This document shows positions 25,731-34,274 of a stretch of 64,000 bases of DNA, one piece after another. The stretch is from UMGS1491 sp944380925. GTDB taxonomy: Bacteria; Bacillota; Clostridia; Oscillospirales; Acutalibacteraceae. The notes under the pieces are model-generated. The model made no database searches, had not been told where the DNA came from, and saw nothing but the letters and a program-made list of their open reading frames with translations. The position numbers and the translations under genes were made by a program. How positions within the stretch are numbered: the first letter of the stretch is position 1; each line of letters begins with the position of its first letter. The stretch lies in assembly GCA_944380925.1 (NCBI GenBank), contig CALWJD010000003.1, positions 81,090-145,089 of the forward strand. Direction: 5' to 3'.

Positions 25731-28355
25731 ATGCCTGAAATATCACCAATGATGCGCCAGTACTTGGGAATTAAAGAAAAATATAAAGATAGCATTTTGT
25801 TTTTTCGCCTGGGCGACTTTTATGAAATGTTCTTTGATGACGCAAAATTAGTTTCTGAAGAACTGGACCTAACATTAACCGGCAAAGATTATGGCCAAAA
25901 AGAACGTGCACCCATGTGCGGTATACCTTATCACAGCTGCGAAGCATATATAGCAAGGCTTGTTGCCAAGGGGTATAAAATTGCCATGTGCGATCAAGTG
26001 GAAGATCCTGCCAAAGCTAAAGGAATAGTTAAAAGAGAAGTTGTAAGGGTTGTTACTCCTGGAACCGTTATGGAAGAAAGCATGCTCGATGAATCCAAAA
26101 ACAATTATATTTGCTCTGTTTATATTGCGAAAGAATCAAAAGGCGCTTGCGTTTCCTTTTGCGATATTTCCACGGGAGAGCTTAAAGTTACGGATTTTTC
26201 GGGGGATACAAGTAAAGTAATAAACGAGATAAAAAACGAACTTGGTAAATTTTTTCCAACTGAAATACTGGCATATGGAGATATCTCGTGTTTAAATACC
26301 TTAAAACAATTTGTTTTGGGCCGACTTTCTTGTAGGTTTGAAATTCTCTATGAAGATATTTCCGAAGATGCCAGCAAAGAACTTTTAAAAACGCATTTTA
26401 AAAATATAGATAAAAATGGCTTGTGGAGCAAAGTTTGTGTTTTAAAATCCTTAGGCATATTATTTAGTTATTTAAAAAACACTCAAAAAACAGGGCTTGA
26501 AAGAATAGAAAAGGTTTCTTACTATAATTCTTCCGAGTATATGGGGCTTGATATAAATGCCATAAGAAATTTAGAGCTTATGGAAACGCTTCGGTCCAAA
26601 TCTAAAAAAGGTTCACTTCTGTGGGTGCTTGATAAAACAAAAACCGCAATGGGTAAGAGGCTGCTTCGTTCGTGGATTGAGCGTCCGCTTTGTGATGTTG
26701 TTAAAATTACGAACAGGCAAGAAGGGGTAGAAGAACTTGTAAATAACATTGCTATGCGTGATGAGCTTAGCGATTTGCTTTCGGGCGTTCATGATATTGA
26801 AAGAATTATGACCAAAATTACTTACGGTTCTGCAAATGCGCGGGATTTAAAATCACTTTCCGCTACCCTTTCCAAACTACCTGAAATAAAATTTAACCTC
26901 TATAAATCAAAATCTAAAATTTTAAAATACATGTGTGATAATCTAGACCTTGCAAAAGACGTTTATATGTTAATTGAAGATGCAATAGTTGAAGAACCGC
27001 CATTTTTGGTCAAAGAAGGCGGAATTATAAAAAAGGGATATAGCCCGGAGGTTGACCAGCTCCGTGATGACGTCAGCGGTGGGAAAAACACTATTGCCGA
27101 AATCGAGAAAAGAGAACGCGAAAAAACAAGAATTCCAAAGCTAAAAGTTGGATATAATAGGGTATTTGGCTATTATATTGAGGTAACCAATCCTTATAAA
27201 GATAAAGTCCCGGAAAATTACATAAGGAAACAAACGCTTACCAACTGCGAAAGATACATAACGCAAGAATTAAAAGATTTGGAATCTAGAATCTTATACG
27301 CAAGAGATAAGATTAATGATACCGAATATAGAATTTTTGAAGATGTACGAAGAAAAGTTGCGGCAAGACTTTCTGAGATGACAAAAATAGCAACTATTAT
27401 AGCAAATCTTGATGTTGTGCGTTCGCTTGCAGAAACGGCTTTTTTAAATAATTATACAAAACCTGTGGTTAATAATGAGGATACTATAAACATAGCGGAA
27501 GGGCGCCACCCTGTTGTGGAGCTTCTTATAAACGGTGCGCCGTTTGTGCCAAATAGCGCTACCCTTGATAATAAAAAGAATACAATAGCGCTTATAACAG
27601 GCCCTAACATGGCGGGCAAATCAACGTATATGCGCCAGATTGCGCTGATAGTTTTAATGGCACAAATAGGCAGTTTTGTTCCTGCGCAAAGTGCCGAGAT
27701 TGGAATAGTTGATAATATTTTTACCAGAATAGGTGCTTCTGATGACTTGTCTTCCGGACAGTCAACCTTTATGCTAGAAATGAATGAGGTTGCGGATATT
27801 ATAAAAAATGCCACTCCGAAGAGCTTGCTTATTCTAGATGAAATAGGAAGAGGAACTTCCACTTTTGACGGCATGAGTATCGCAAAAGCCGTGCTTGAAT
27901 ATATAGCCGATGCCCAAAAAATTGGCGCCAAAACGCTTTTTGCAACGCATTACCATGAGCTGACTTCTATGTCTGATGAGTTTGATAATATCAAAAATTA
28001 TAATGTTTCGGTTAAACGTCGCGGAGAAGATATAACTTTTTTAAGAAGAATTGTACCCGGCGCTGCTGATGATAGCTACGGAATAGAGGTTGCAAAACTT
28101 GCCGGGCTTCCAAAGGGTATTATCGAGCGTTCCAGAGAAATTTTAAAAACTTTGGAATCGGGCGAAAGCCAGTTTGCAAGTTCTGGTGCTCATACTAAAG
28201 ATAGCCAAAACATACAGCTTAAATTTGAAAGTATAAATTCAAAAAATAATGAATTGATTGAAAGGCTTAAAAATTTGGATATAAGTGTTCTTACTCCCAT
28301 AGAAGCTATGAACGTGCTTTATAAATTGGTAAGCGACGCAAACGAGGCATTTTAA
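25731..28355 (+). CDS. mutS: DNA mismatch repair ATPase MutS
   Basis: An 874-residue mismatch sensor. The mismatch-reading F-Y-E motif is at residues 30-32, and the Walker A loop G-P-N-M-A-G-K-S-T at about 624-632. Walker B with L-I-L-D-E-I-G-R-G-T-S-T-F-D-G follows, then the A-T-H-Y-H-E-L switch. All MutS domains are complete. The gene starts 37 bases after ylbF and is followed by mutL 35 bases later, so sensor and effector of mismatch repair are co-expressed. Confidence 0.97.
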   Translation: MPEISPMMRQYLGIKEKYKDSILFFRLGDFYEMFFDDAKLVSEELDLTLTGKDYGQKERAPMCGIPYHSCEAYIARLVAKGYKIAMCDQVEDPAKAKGIVKREVVRVVTPGTVMEESMLDESKNNYICSVYIAKESKGACVSFCDISTGELKVTDFSGDTSKVINEIKNELGKFFPTEILAYGDISCLNTLKQFVLGRLSCRFEILYEDISEDASKELLKTHFKNIDKNGLWSKVCVLKSLGILFSYLKNTQKTGLERIEKVSYYNSSEYMGLDINAIRNLELMETLRSKSKKGSLLWVLDKTKTAMGKRLLRSWIERPLCDVVKITNRQEGVEELVNNIAMRDELSDLLSGVHDIERIMTKITYGSANARDLKSLSATLSKLPEIKFNLYKSKSKILKYMCDNLDLAKDVYMLIEDAIVEEPPFLVKEGGIIKKGYSPEVDQLRDDVSGGKNTIAEIEKREREKTRIPKLKVGYNRVFGYYIEVTNPYKDKVPENYIRKQTLTNCERYITQELKDLESRILYARDKINDTEYRIFEDVRRKVAARLSEMTKIATIIANLDVVRSLAETAFLNNYTKPVVNNEDTINIAEGRHPVVELLINGAPFVPNSATLDNKKNTIALITGPNMAGKSTYMRQIALIVLMAQIGSFVPAQSAEIGIVDNIFTRIGASDDLSSGQSTFMLEMNEVADIIKNATPKSLLILDEIGRGTSTFDGMSIAKAVLEYIADAQKIGAKTLFATHYHELTSMSDEFDNIKNYNVSVKRRGEDITFLRRIVPGAADDSYGIEVAKLAGLPKGIIERSREILKTLESGESQFASSGAHTKDSQNIQLKFESINSKNNELIERLKNLDISVLTPIEAMNVLYKLVSDANEAF

Positions 28356-28390
28356 ATTTTAATTATCAATAATCTTTTGGAGTTTTTAAA

Positions 28391-30394
28391 ATGAAAAAAA
28401 TTAACGTTCTTAGTAAAAAAATATCTCAGCTTATTGCAGCCGGAGAGGTTGTGGAGCGACCGGCTTCCGTTTTAAAAGAGTTGCTTGAAAACTCTATTGA
28501 TGCGGGAGCCACAAGAATTACCGTTGAAATAAAAAACGGCGGAGTAAAGCTAATTAAAATAACGGATAATGGCAGCGGTATATATAAAGATGATGTTAAA
28601 AATGCTTTTTTGCGCCATGCAACCAGTAAATTACGTTTGGCTGAGGATTTAAATAATATAAGCTCGTTGGGATTTAGGGGCGAAGCGCTTGCTTCTATTT
28701 GCGCTGTTTCTAAACTTGAGATTATTACAAAAACAAAAGAAGAAGCGGAAGGAACCCACTATTTTATAAATGGAGGGGTTCCATCTATATGTGAGCCTAT
28801 TGGGTGCTCCGATGGAACAGTAATTTTCGTAAAAGATTTGTTTTATAATGTTCCTGCTCGCATGAAGTTTTTAAAAAAAGATGTGGCGGAGGGTAACGCT
28901 TGTGCGGGAGTAATTGATAAACTTGCTCTTTCGCATCCCGAAATAGCGTTTAAATTTATAAGAGACGGAAAATTAGTTTTAAATACTCCGGGCAACGGCA
29001 AAATAAAAGATGCAATATACTGTGTTTACGGCAAGGATTTTGCCGAAAATATGCTTTTGGTAGATTATCAGCTTAACAACATTAAAGTCAGCGGATTTGT
29101 AAGTAGGCCTATTTATTCTAAACCTACTAAAAATATGCAGCATTTTTTTGTAAATGGCAGATATGTTAAAAGTAAACTTGGTTCAAGCGCTTTAGATGAA
29201 GCTTTTAAGAATTCGGTAATGGTCGGAAAGTTTCCTTATTGCGTACTTTATATCAAACTTTCGCCGGGACTTGTGGATGTTAATGTTCACCCCGCAAAAA
29301 CGGAAGTTAAATTTGTAAATGATAAACTTGTTTTTGAAGCTATATACTATGCGGTAAAATCTGCACTAATGCGTGGCGATGAAAATAAGATTGCTCCGAA
29401 TATAAATCGCTTGAGCGATAGTTCTGATAATATTTTTTCGCATAAGAATAACTTAAATTTTACGAACAAAAATTTTGGTAATATAGAAATTCATAAGAAT
29501 GAAAATTTGGTAAAAAGTCTTGTTTCAAGCGAGGAACACTCCCAAAAAAACACCTTTGAAAGTATAAAAAAAGAGCCTCTTGGTGCTAATGATTTTAAAG
29601 CTTTGAATTCTAATTTGTTTGCAGAAGAAATTACCTTACAGGAGAAAATTTTCAAAAAAGAACCTCAAGTATCGCAAGTAAAAGCAGAGCAAGAAGTATC
29701 TAACGAAAAAAATGAGGATTTATTTTATTTTCCCCCAAAAAACGAAAATAAAAAGATAAATGATTTAAATACATCGGCAAAAAAGCAGGAATTTGCCGCC
29801 GAAAATTGTTTTGATGATATTTTTGAAAAAAAGATAAACGTTATAGGCGAAATTTTCAAATGCTATATAATAATCGAGTATGAAAATAAAATGGTGCTGG
29901 TTGATAAACACGCCGCACACGAAAGAATTATATTTGAAAAATTAAAAGACGGCAATAAAGAAGCTACTTCTCAAGTTTTATTGGAGCCTAAAGTTATACA
30001 AATGGAAAAAAATGAGTATAGCGCAATCGTTGAAAATATAAGTTTGCTTTCCAAAGCCGGATTTGATTTGGATAATTTTGGCGTAGGAAGCGTAATTGTG
30101 AGAGGCGCACCGATGTATATAGCAATAAATGAGATATCAGATGCTATTTTGGAGATTGCCGATTATATAGTAAATAACAGAAAGAGTATAGATAATAAGA
30201 AACTAGATTGGCTTTATCATAACATTGCGTGTAGGGCGGCAATAAAAGCAGGTAACAAAAGCTCAAATGAAGAAATAATTGCATTGGTAAAGACGCTCCT
30301 TGAAAATCCGGAGGTGAAATACTGCCCACACGGAAGACCTATATTTGTTGATTTTTCTAAGAAATTTATTGAAAAGCAGTTTGGAAGGATATAA
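28391..30394 (+). CDS. mutL: DNA mismatch repair protein MutL
   Basis: A 667-residue GHKL ATPase. The N-terminal motifs are E-N-S-I-D-A-G-A-T, D-N-G-S-G-I and G-F-R-G-E-A-L. The C-terminal domain has D-K-H-A-A-H-E-R-I-I-F-E from about residue 505, the metal-binding motif of nicking MutL proteins, with K where Q is common. A late C-P-H-G-R-P motif is also present. A nicking, MutH-independent repair pathway is therefore likely. The central linker (about 340-480) is asparagine and lysine rich and longer than usual. miaA begins two bases after its stop. Confidence 0.96.
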   Translation: MKKINVLSKKISQLIAAGEVVERPASVLKELLENSIDAGATRITVEIKNGGVKLIKITDNGSGIYKDDVKNAFLRHATSKLRLAEDLNNISSLGFRGEALASICAVSKLEIITKTKEEAEGTHYFINGGVPSICEPIGCSDGTVIFVKDLFYNVPARMKFLKKDVAEGNACAGVIDKLALSHPEIAFKFIRDGKLVLNTPGNGKIKDAIYCVYGKDFAENMLLVDYQLNNIKVSGFVSRPIYSKPTKNMQHFFVNGRYVKSKLGSSALDEAFKNSVMVGKFPYCVLYIKLSPGLVDVNVHPAKTEVKFVNDKLVFEAIYYAVKSALMRGDENKIAPNINRLSDSSDNIFSHKNNLNFTNKNFGNIEIHKNENLVKSLVSSEEHSQKNTFESIKKEPLGANDFKALNSNLFAEEITLQEKIFKKEPQVSQVKAEQEVSNEKNEDLFYFPPKNENKKINDLNTSAKKQEFAAENCFDDIFEKKINVIGEIFKCYIIIEYENKMVLVDKHAAHERIIFEKLKDGNKEATSQVLLEPKVIQMEKNEYSAIVENISLLSKAGFDLDNFGVGSVIVRGAPMYIAINEISDAILEIADYIVNNRKSIDNKKLDWLYHNIACRAAIKAGNKSSNEEIIALVKTLLENPEVKYCPHGRPIFVDFSKKFIEKQFGRI

Positions 30395-30396
30395 AA

Positions 30397-31350
30397 ATGC
30401 AAGAGCCTAAAATTCCTTTGGTGAGTATAGTCGGACCTACGGCAACGGGTAAAACCGAACTTGCAATAAATTTGGCAATAAAATTCGGCGGAGAAATTGT
30501 TTCGGGCGATTCAATGCAAATATATAAAGAATTCGATATTTTAAGTGCAAAGCCGACAAGCGAACAGCTAAAGAAAGTCCCGCATTATTTAGTGGACCAC
30601 TTATCGGTTAAAGAAGAATTTAGTGTTGCAAAATTTACCGAACTTGCAAGCGCTATTATAGGGAGCATATTTAAAAGCGGAAAATTGCCTTTTCTTGTGG
30701 GCGGTACCGGTCTTTATATTGATGCCTTGCTTAAAAATATTAATTTTGAAGAAAACAAAGAAGATTGTAAATCCAAGGTGGATTTGTCGACCTATAATAA
30801 CAAAGATTTAATGTTGATGCTCGAAAAAATTGATATCGTGAGCGCAAAAAAAATTCATATGAATGATACAAAGCGGCTAAAAAGGGCCATTGAATTTTTT
30901 TATGCTTCAGGTTATCCTATATCTGAGCAAAATGCCAGATCTAAATTGAGCAAATCAAAATACAAAGTTTGCAAAATTGGCTTAAACTATAAAAATCGTA
31001 AACTTTTATACCGGAAAATAAATAAAAGGGTAGAGGGCATGTTTGCAAATGGTATAGTGCAAGAAGTTTGCAATGCGATTAAATTGGTTCCGAGCAAAAC
31101 AGCGGCTTCGGCAATAGGTTATAAGGAAATTGTTCCGTTTGTTTTGGGTAAGTGCAGTGAGCAAGAGGCTATCGATAACCTAAAACAAGCGACAAGAAGA
31201 TATGCCAAACGTCAGCTTACATGGTTTAGGCGGGATAAAGATATAAATTGGGTTTATGTTGACGATTTTGATAGTTTTGAGGATATTATAGAAAAGGGAA
31301 CCGAGATTATTAAAAAATCCGATTTGTTTAAAATAAATATAGAAGGATAA
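30397..31350 (+). CDS. miaA: tRNA dimethylallyltransferase
   Basis: A 317-residue enzyme that transfers the dimethylallyl group to A37 of tRNAs reading U-starting codons, giving the substrate of MiaB. The P-loop G-P-T-A-T-G-K-T is at about 13-20. D-S-M-Q-I-Y, G-G-T-G-L-Y and the R-R-Y-A-K-R-Q-x-T-W-F-R segment are all typical. It lies immediately after mutL and immediately before an HlyD-like gene (two-base gap). Confidence 0.96.
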   Translation: MQEPKIPLVSIVGPTATGKTELAINLAIKFGGEIVSGDSMQIYKEFDILSAKPTSEQLKKVPHYLVDHLSVKEEFSVAKFTELASAIIGSIFKSGKLPFLVGGTGLYIDALLKNINFEENKEDCKSKVDLSTYNNKDLMLMLEKIDIVSAKKIHMNDTKRLKRAIEFFYASGYPISEQNARSKLSKSKYKVCKIGLNYKNRKLLYRKINKRVEGMFANGIVQEVCNAIKLVPSKTAASAIGYKEIVPFVLGKCSEQEAIDNLKQATRRYAKRQLTWFRRDKDINWVYVDDFDSFEDIIEKGTEIIKKSDLFKINIEG

Positions 31351-31352
31351 AT

Positions 31353-32612
31353 ATGGGACATTCAAAGCTTAAAAAGATTTTATTAATATCTGCAGTAGTG
31401 TGCGCAATTGGTTTTGCGCTATATTATTTTGCCACAAAATTATTGCTAAGTTCAGAAGTTCATGTTGTGGAATATGGAGAAGCTAAGGATACTATAGAAA
31501 CCACAGGCATTTTTTTAAGAGATGAAATGGTTATAAAAAACGATTCTTATAACTCAAATAATTTAAAATATCTTTTAAGCGACGGGGAAAAGGTTTCCAG
31601 AAACGGAGCAATTGCGGAAGTGTATCCTTCTGCAGAAAATGCAAAAATAAGTTATAAAATAGATGATTTAAATAAAGAAATGGAAATTTTAGAAAAGTTA
31701 AATTTTACAAAATATAACATATCCAAAGGAATAAATTTTATAAATAGTCAGATTAATGATGAAATAAAAAACTGGTTGGTTTCTTTTGGTAATTCTAAAT
31801 TTTTGGAATCAAGAGAATGCAAGCAAAAAATACTTTACTTACTTAACGAACGCCAGATTGTTTTGGGTAAAAACATTGATTTGGACGAAAAAATCAAGGA
31901 ACTTTGTGAGGAAAAGTCAAAGCTGCTTTCATCTTTTTCAAAAAGTTCGTCCGTAATTAATTCTCCGGAATCCGGCGACTTTATAAACTATACAGATGGG
32001 TATGAAGATTTTTTAAGTTATAAAGATATTTTAAATTCGGATCTTAGCAGCGCTGAATTTGAAAAAATTTCAAGCAGTTCCCATAAAGATAAAGATATTC
32101 ACACAATAGGCAAGATTATTAAATCGGAAGATTGGTACATAATATGTAATATTTCTGAAGAAGAAGCCGAAAAAATTTGTATAGGGGAAGAAGTTAAAGT
32201 AAATATACCCTCGAGCGAATCGTTTTCTCAAATTCCTTGTGTGATTTCTATGCTTGAGAAAAAAAATAATTCGGACGATTTTGTGCTCGTTGTTTCGTGT
32301 AACTATATGGATAAAAATTTAGCTCGTGTGAGGAAAGAAAACATAAAAATAACCTTAAATGAATATAGCGGCCTTAAAGTTAAAAGAAGTGCTATTCATA
32401 AGTATTCAGGCTCAGAGAGTGATGGAGAACTGGGTGTGTACGTAAAAGTTGGAGGATATTTGAAACTGAAAAGAGTAAAGCCTTTGTTTTGGGGAGAAAC
32501 GGAAGTTATATGCTCTTATAATTCGGAAGAGGCGCTTGATGATTCTTATTTGCAAATAGGCGATAGTGTTGTTGATAAGGGAACAAATTTATTTGACGGA
32601 AAACGATTGTAG
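31353..32612 (+). CDS. HlyD-like membrane-anchored protein
   Basis: A 419-residue protein with one N-terminal transmembrane helix (I-L-L-I-S-A-V-V-C-A-I-G-F-A) and a large extracytoplasmic part. The arrangement is a beta/lipoyl-like half (S-S-E-V-H-V-V-E-Y-G), a long coiled coil (about 105-200), then beta strands. This matches the clostridial HlyD-family efflux adaptor-like proteins often found near sepF. No transporter gene adjoins it, so an export role is not supported by context. A role at the division septum or envelope is possible. It starts two bases after miaA and so is co-transcribed with it. Confidence 0.72.
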   Translation: MGHSKLKKILLISAVVCAIGFALYYFATKLLLSSEVHVVEYGEAKDTIETTGIFLRDEMVIKNDSYNSNNLKYLLSDGEKVSRNGAIAEVYPSAENAKISYKIDDLNKEMEILEKLNFTKYNISKGINFINSQINDEIKNWLVSFGNSKFLESRECKQKILYLLNERQIVLGKNIDLDEKIKELCEEKSKLLSSFSKSSSVINSPESGDFINYTDGYEDFLSYKDILNSDLSSAEFEKISSSSHKDKDIHTIGKIIKSEDWYIICNISEEEAEKICIGEEVKVNIPSSESFSQIPCVISMLEKKNNSDDFVLVVSCNYMDKNLARVRKENIKITLNEYSGLKVKRSAIHKYSGSESDGELGVYVKVGGYLKLKRVKPLFWGETEVICSYNSEEALDDSYLQIGDSVVDKGTNLFDGKRL

Positions 32613-32699
32613 AAAATAAACATTTTTAAGAATAACATAAATTTATTTTGTTTGAAACGTATATTTTTTAAAAAATTAGTAAAAATTTTAAACTTTACA

Positions 32700-32728
32700 T
32701 TGACATTCATTTGGGAAAATAACATAAT
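32700..32728 (+). promoter_or_regulatory. Sigma-A type promoter for sepF
   Basis: TTGACA at 32700-32705 and CATAAT at 32723-32728 have a 17-base spacer, about 90 bases before the sepF start. Confidence 0.7.
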
Positions 32729-32816
32729 AATAGTTGCGCAAGTTTAGTTTGTTGTAGAAGTATAAATTTTAATATAGTTTTATATTTAAAATTTTTAAAA
32801 AATGGAGGAATTAAAA

Positions 32817-33254
32817 ATGGCAGGATTGATGGAAAAGTTTAAAGAAATGTGGGCGCCTTCGGAAGAATATTATGATGACGAATACGAAGAGCAAGAAGCT
32901 TTTGAAGAAGAAAACTCGCATGTTAGAAATAGAAAAAATTCCAAAAATGGAGTTTTGAAGATAAGACCTTCATCAAAAATAAAGGTTGTCCTTGTTAAAC
33001 CCGAAAAATTTGGGGAAGAAATTAAAAATGTTGCCGATGAATTACTTAAATTTAATACGGTTGTTCTTAATTTGGAAGATGTTGTAAAAGCTGAATCCAG
33101 AAGAATAATAGATTTCTTAAGTGGAGTTGCTTATGCAAATGGCGGCAAAATAAAAAGAGTTTCCACGGATACATATGTTGTAACACCTTGCAATGTTGAT
33201 TTAGAGGGCGAGGATATTTTGGGCGAACTTGAAAATCATGGAGTGTATTTTTAA
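32817..33254 (+). CDS. sepF: Cell division protein SepF
   Basis: A 145-residue protein that tethers FtsZ to the membrane and helps build the septum. An N-terminal amphipathic helix (M-A-G-L-M-E-K-F-K-E-M-W) would bind the membrane. An acidic linker (Y-Y-D-D-E-Y-E-E-Q-E) and then the SepF core follow, with R-I-I-D-F-L-S-G-V-A-Y-A-N-G-G. An ATG at 32802 lies inside the GGAGG site, so 32817 is chosen. It sits just ahead of divIVA, as in many Firmicutes. Confidence 0.94.
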   Translation: MAGLMEKFKEMWAPSEEYYDDEYEEQEAFEEENSHVRNRKNSKNGVLKIRPSSKIKVVLVKPEKFGEEIKNVADELLKFNTVVLNLEDVVKAESRRIIDFLSGVAYANGGKIKRVSTDTYVVTPCNVDLEGEDILGELENHGVYF

Positions 33255-33304
33255 CTTGTAAGTTAGCTACATAATTTAGCTTATTTTTAAGAGGGTGTAG
33301 TATT

Positions 33305-34093
33305 TTGCTGACAATTGATGATATAAAAAATGTTGGTTTTCGCAGAGCAAAATTTGGCGGTTACAAGCCGGAAGATGTTGATGCGTTTATTGATGATGTT
33401 CAAATTTCCTTTGAAAAAATGACGCGCGAAATAAGGCAGTTAAATGAAACCGTAAGAAGTTTAAATGCCCAGGTGCGAAAGTTTAAAGAGGAAGGAAAAG
33501 CAATAGAAAGCGTAATTTCGGGTGCTCAAAAGGTGGCTGAAAAATCGCTTGATGATGCAAAAACTCATGCAGACAGTGTGATAAGTGAAGCCAAAAAACA
33601 GTCCGAAGATATTATCAGCGATGCAAAAAAGGAAGTTGAAATAAATAAGGAAATTTCCGAAAGACTCAAAGCTGAGTCTGCTAAGTTAAGGCAAAAGCTC
33701 GATGATATATACAAGAGGCATCTTGAAATAATAGATGAAATCCCTGCGGATGTGCTTGCAAAGAGTCAAAACGAAGATAATAGTGCAAAGGCTGATGAAA
33801 AGAAAGAAGGAGCAGAAGTTGATATAAGCAAGCCGGCTGCATCAACTGTCAGAAAACGTTTTTTTGAAATAGATGCCAAAATTGGTAAGAAAACAGTCGG
33901 TGGAGTGGATGTGAGTAGCCGTCGCAGCAGGGAATTATCCGGAGAAAATGCCGGTTCTTCGAAGGACGAGGAGCGTTTTGTGGGTAGAAAAAGTAAGTTT
34001 AAAGATCTGCAGTTTGGAAAAGAGTTTGATATAGGCGGAAATGATATAGAAGATTTTTCTACCGGTGCATATTCGGGAATATTTAGAAAATAA
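33305..34093 (+). CDS. divIVA: DivIVA family septum/pole protein
   Basis: A 262-residue coiled-coil protein. The N-terminus has the DivIVA lipid-binding pattern (L-T-I-D-D-I-K-N-V-G-F-R-R-A-K-F-G-G-Y). A long coiled coil (about 30-145) then forms the oligomerising rod. The C-terminal third is low-complexity and glycine/serine rich. DivIVA marks curved membrane at the septum and poles. It begins with TTG after a GAGGGTG site, 51 bases past sepF, and ends at a terminator. Confidence 0.92.
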   Translation: MLTIDDIKNVGFRRAKFGGYKPEDVDAFIDDVQISFEKMTREIRQLNETVRSLNAQVRKFKEEGKAIESVISGAQKVAEKSLDDAKTHADSVISEAKKQSEDIISDAKKEVEINKEISERLKAESAKLRQKLDDIYKRHLEIIDEIPADVLAKSQNEDNSAKADEKKEGAEVDISKPAASTVRKRFFEIDAKIGKKTVGGVDVSSRRSRELSGENAGSSKDEERFVGRKSKFKDLQFGKEFDIGGNDIEDFSTGAYSGIFRK

Positions 34094-34138
34094 ATTTTTG
34101 CTGATGTGTGGATATTATTTTATCTTTTAAATTTTATG

Positions 34139-34168
34139 TCTGTCGATTGGAGTGTCGGCAGATTTTTT
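34139..34168 (+). terminator. Rho-independent terminator after divIVA
   Basis: TCTGTCGA (34139-34146) pairs with TCGGCAGA (34155-34162), with one G-T pair. TTTTTT follows. Confidence 0.85.
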
Positions 34169-34198
34169 ATATACTCCATATGTTTTACGCAGTTTAAT

Positions 34199-34227
34199 TT
34201 GATTTTATTGATTTTAGGAATTATAAT
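34199..34227 (+). promoter_or_regulatory. Sigma-A type promoter for ileS
   Basis: TTGATT at 34199-34204 and TATAAT at 34222-34227 have a 17-base spacer, 48 bases before the ileS start. The short leader leaves no room for a T-box. Confidence 0.72.
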
Positions 34228-34274
34228 ATAATGGTTAGATATATAAAAATAAAGCTTGAAAGGATAGCATAGAT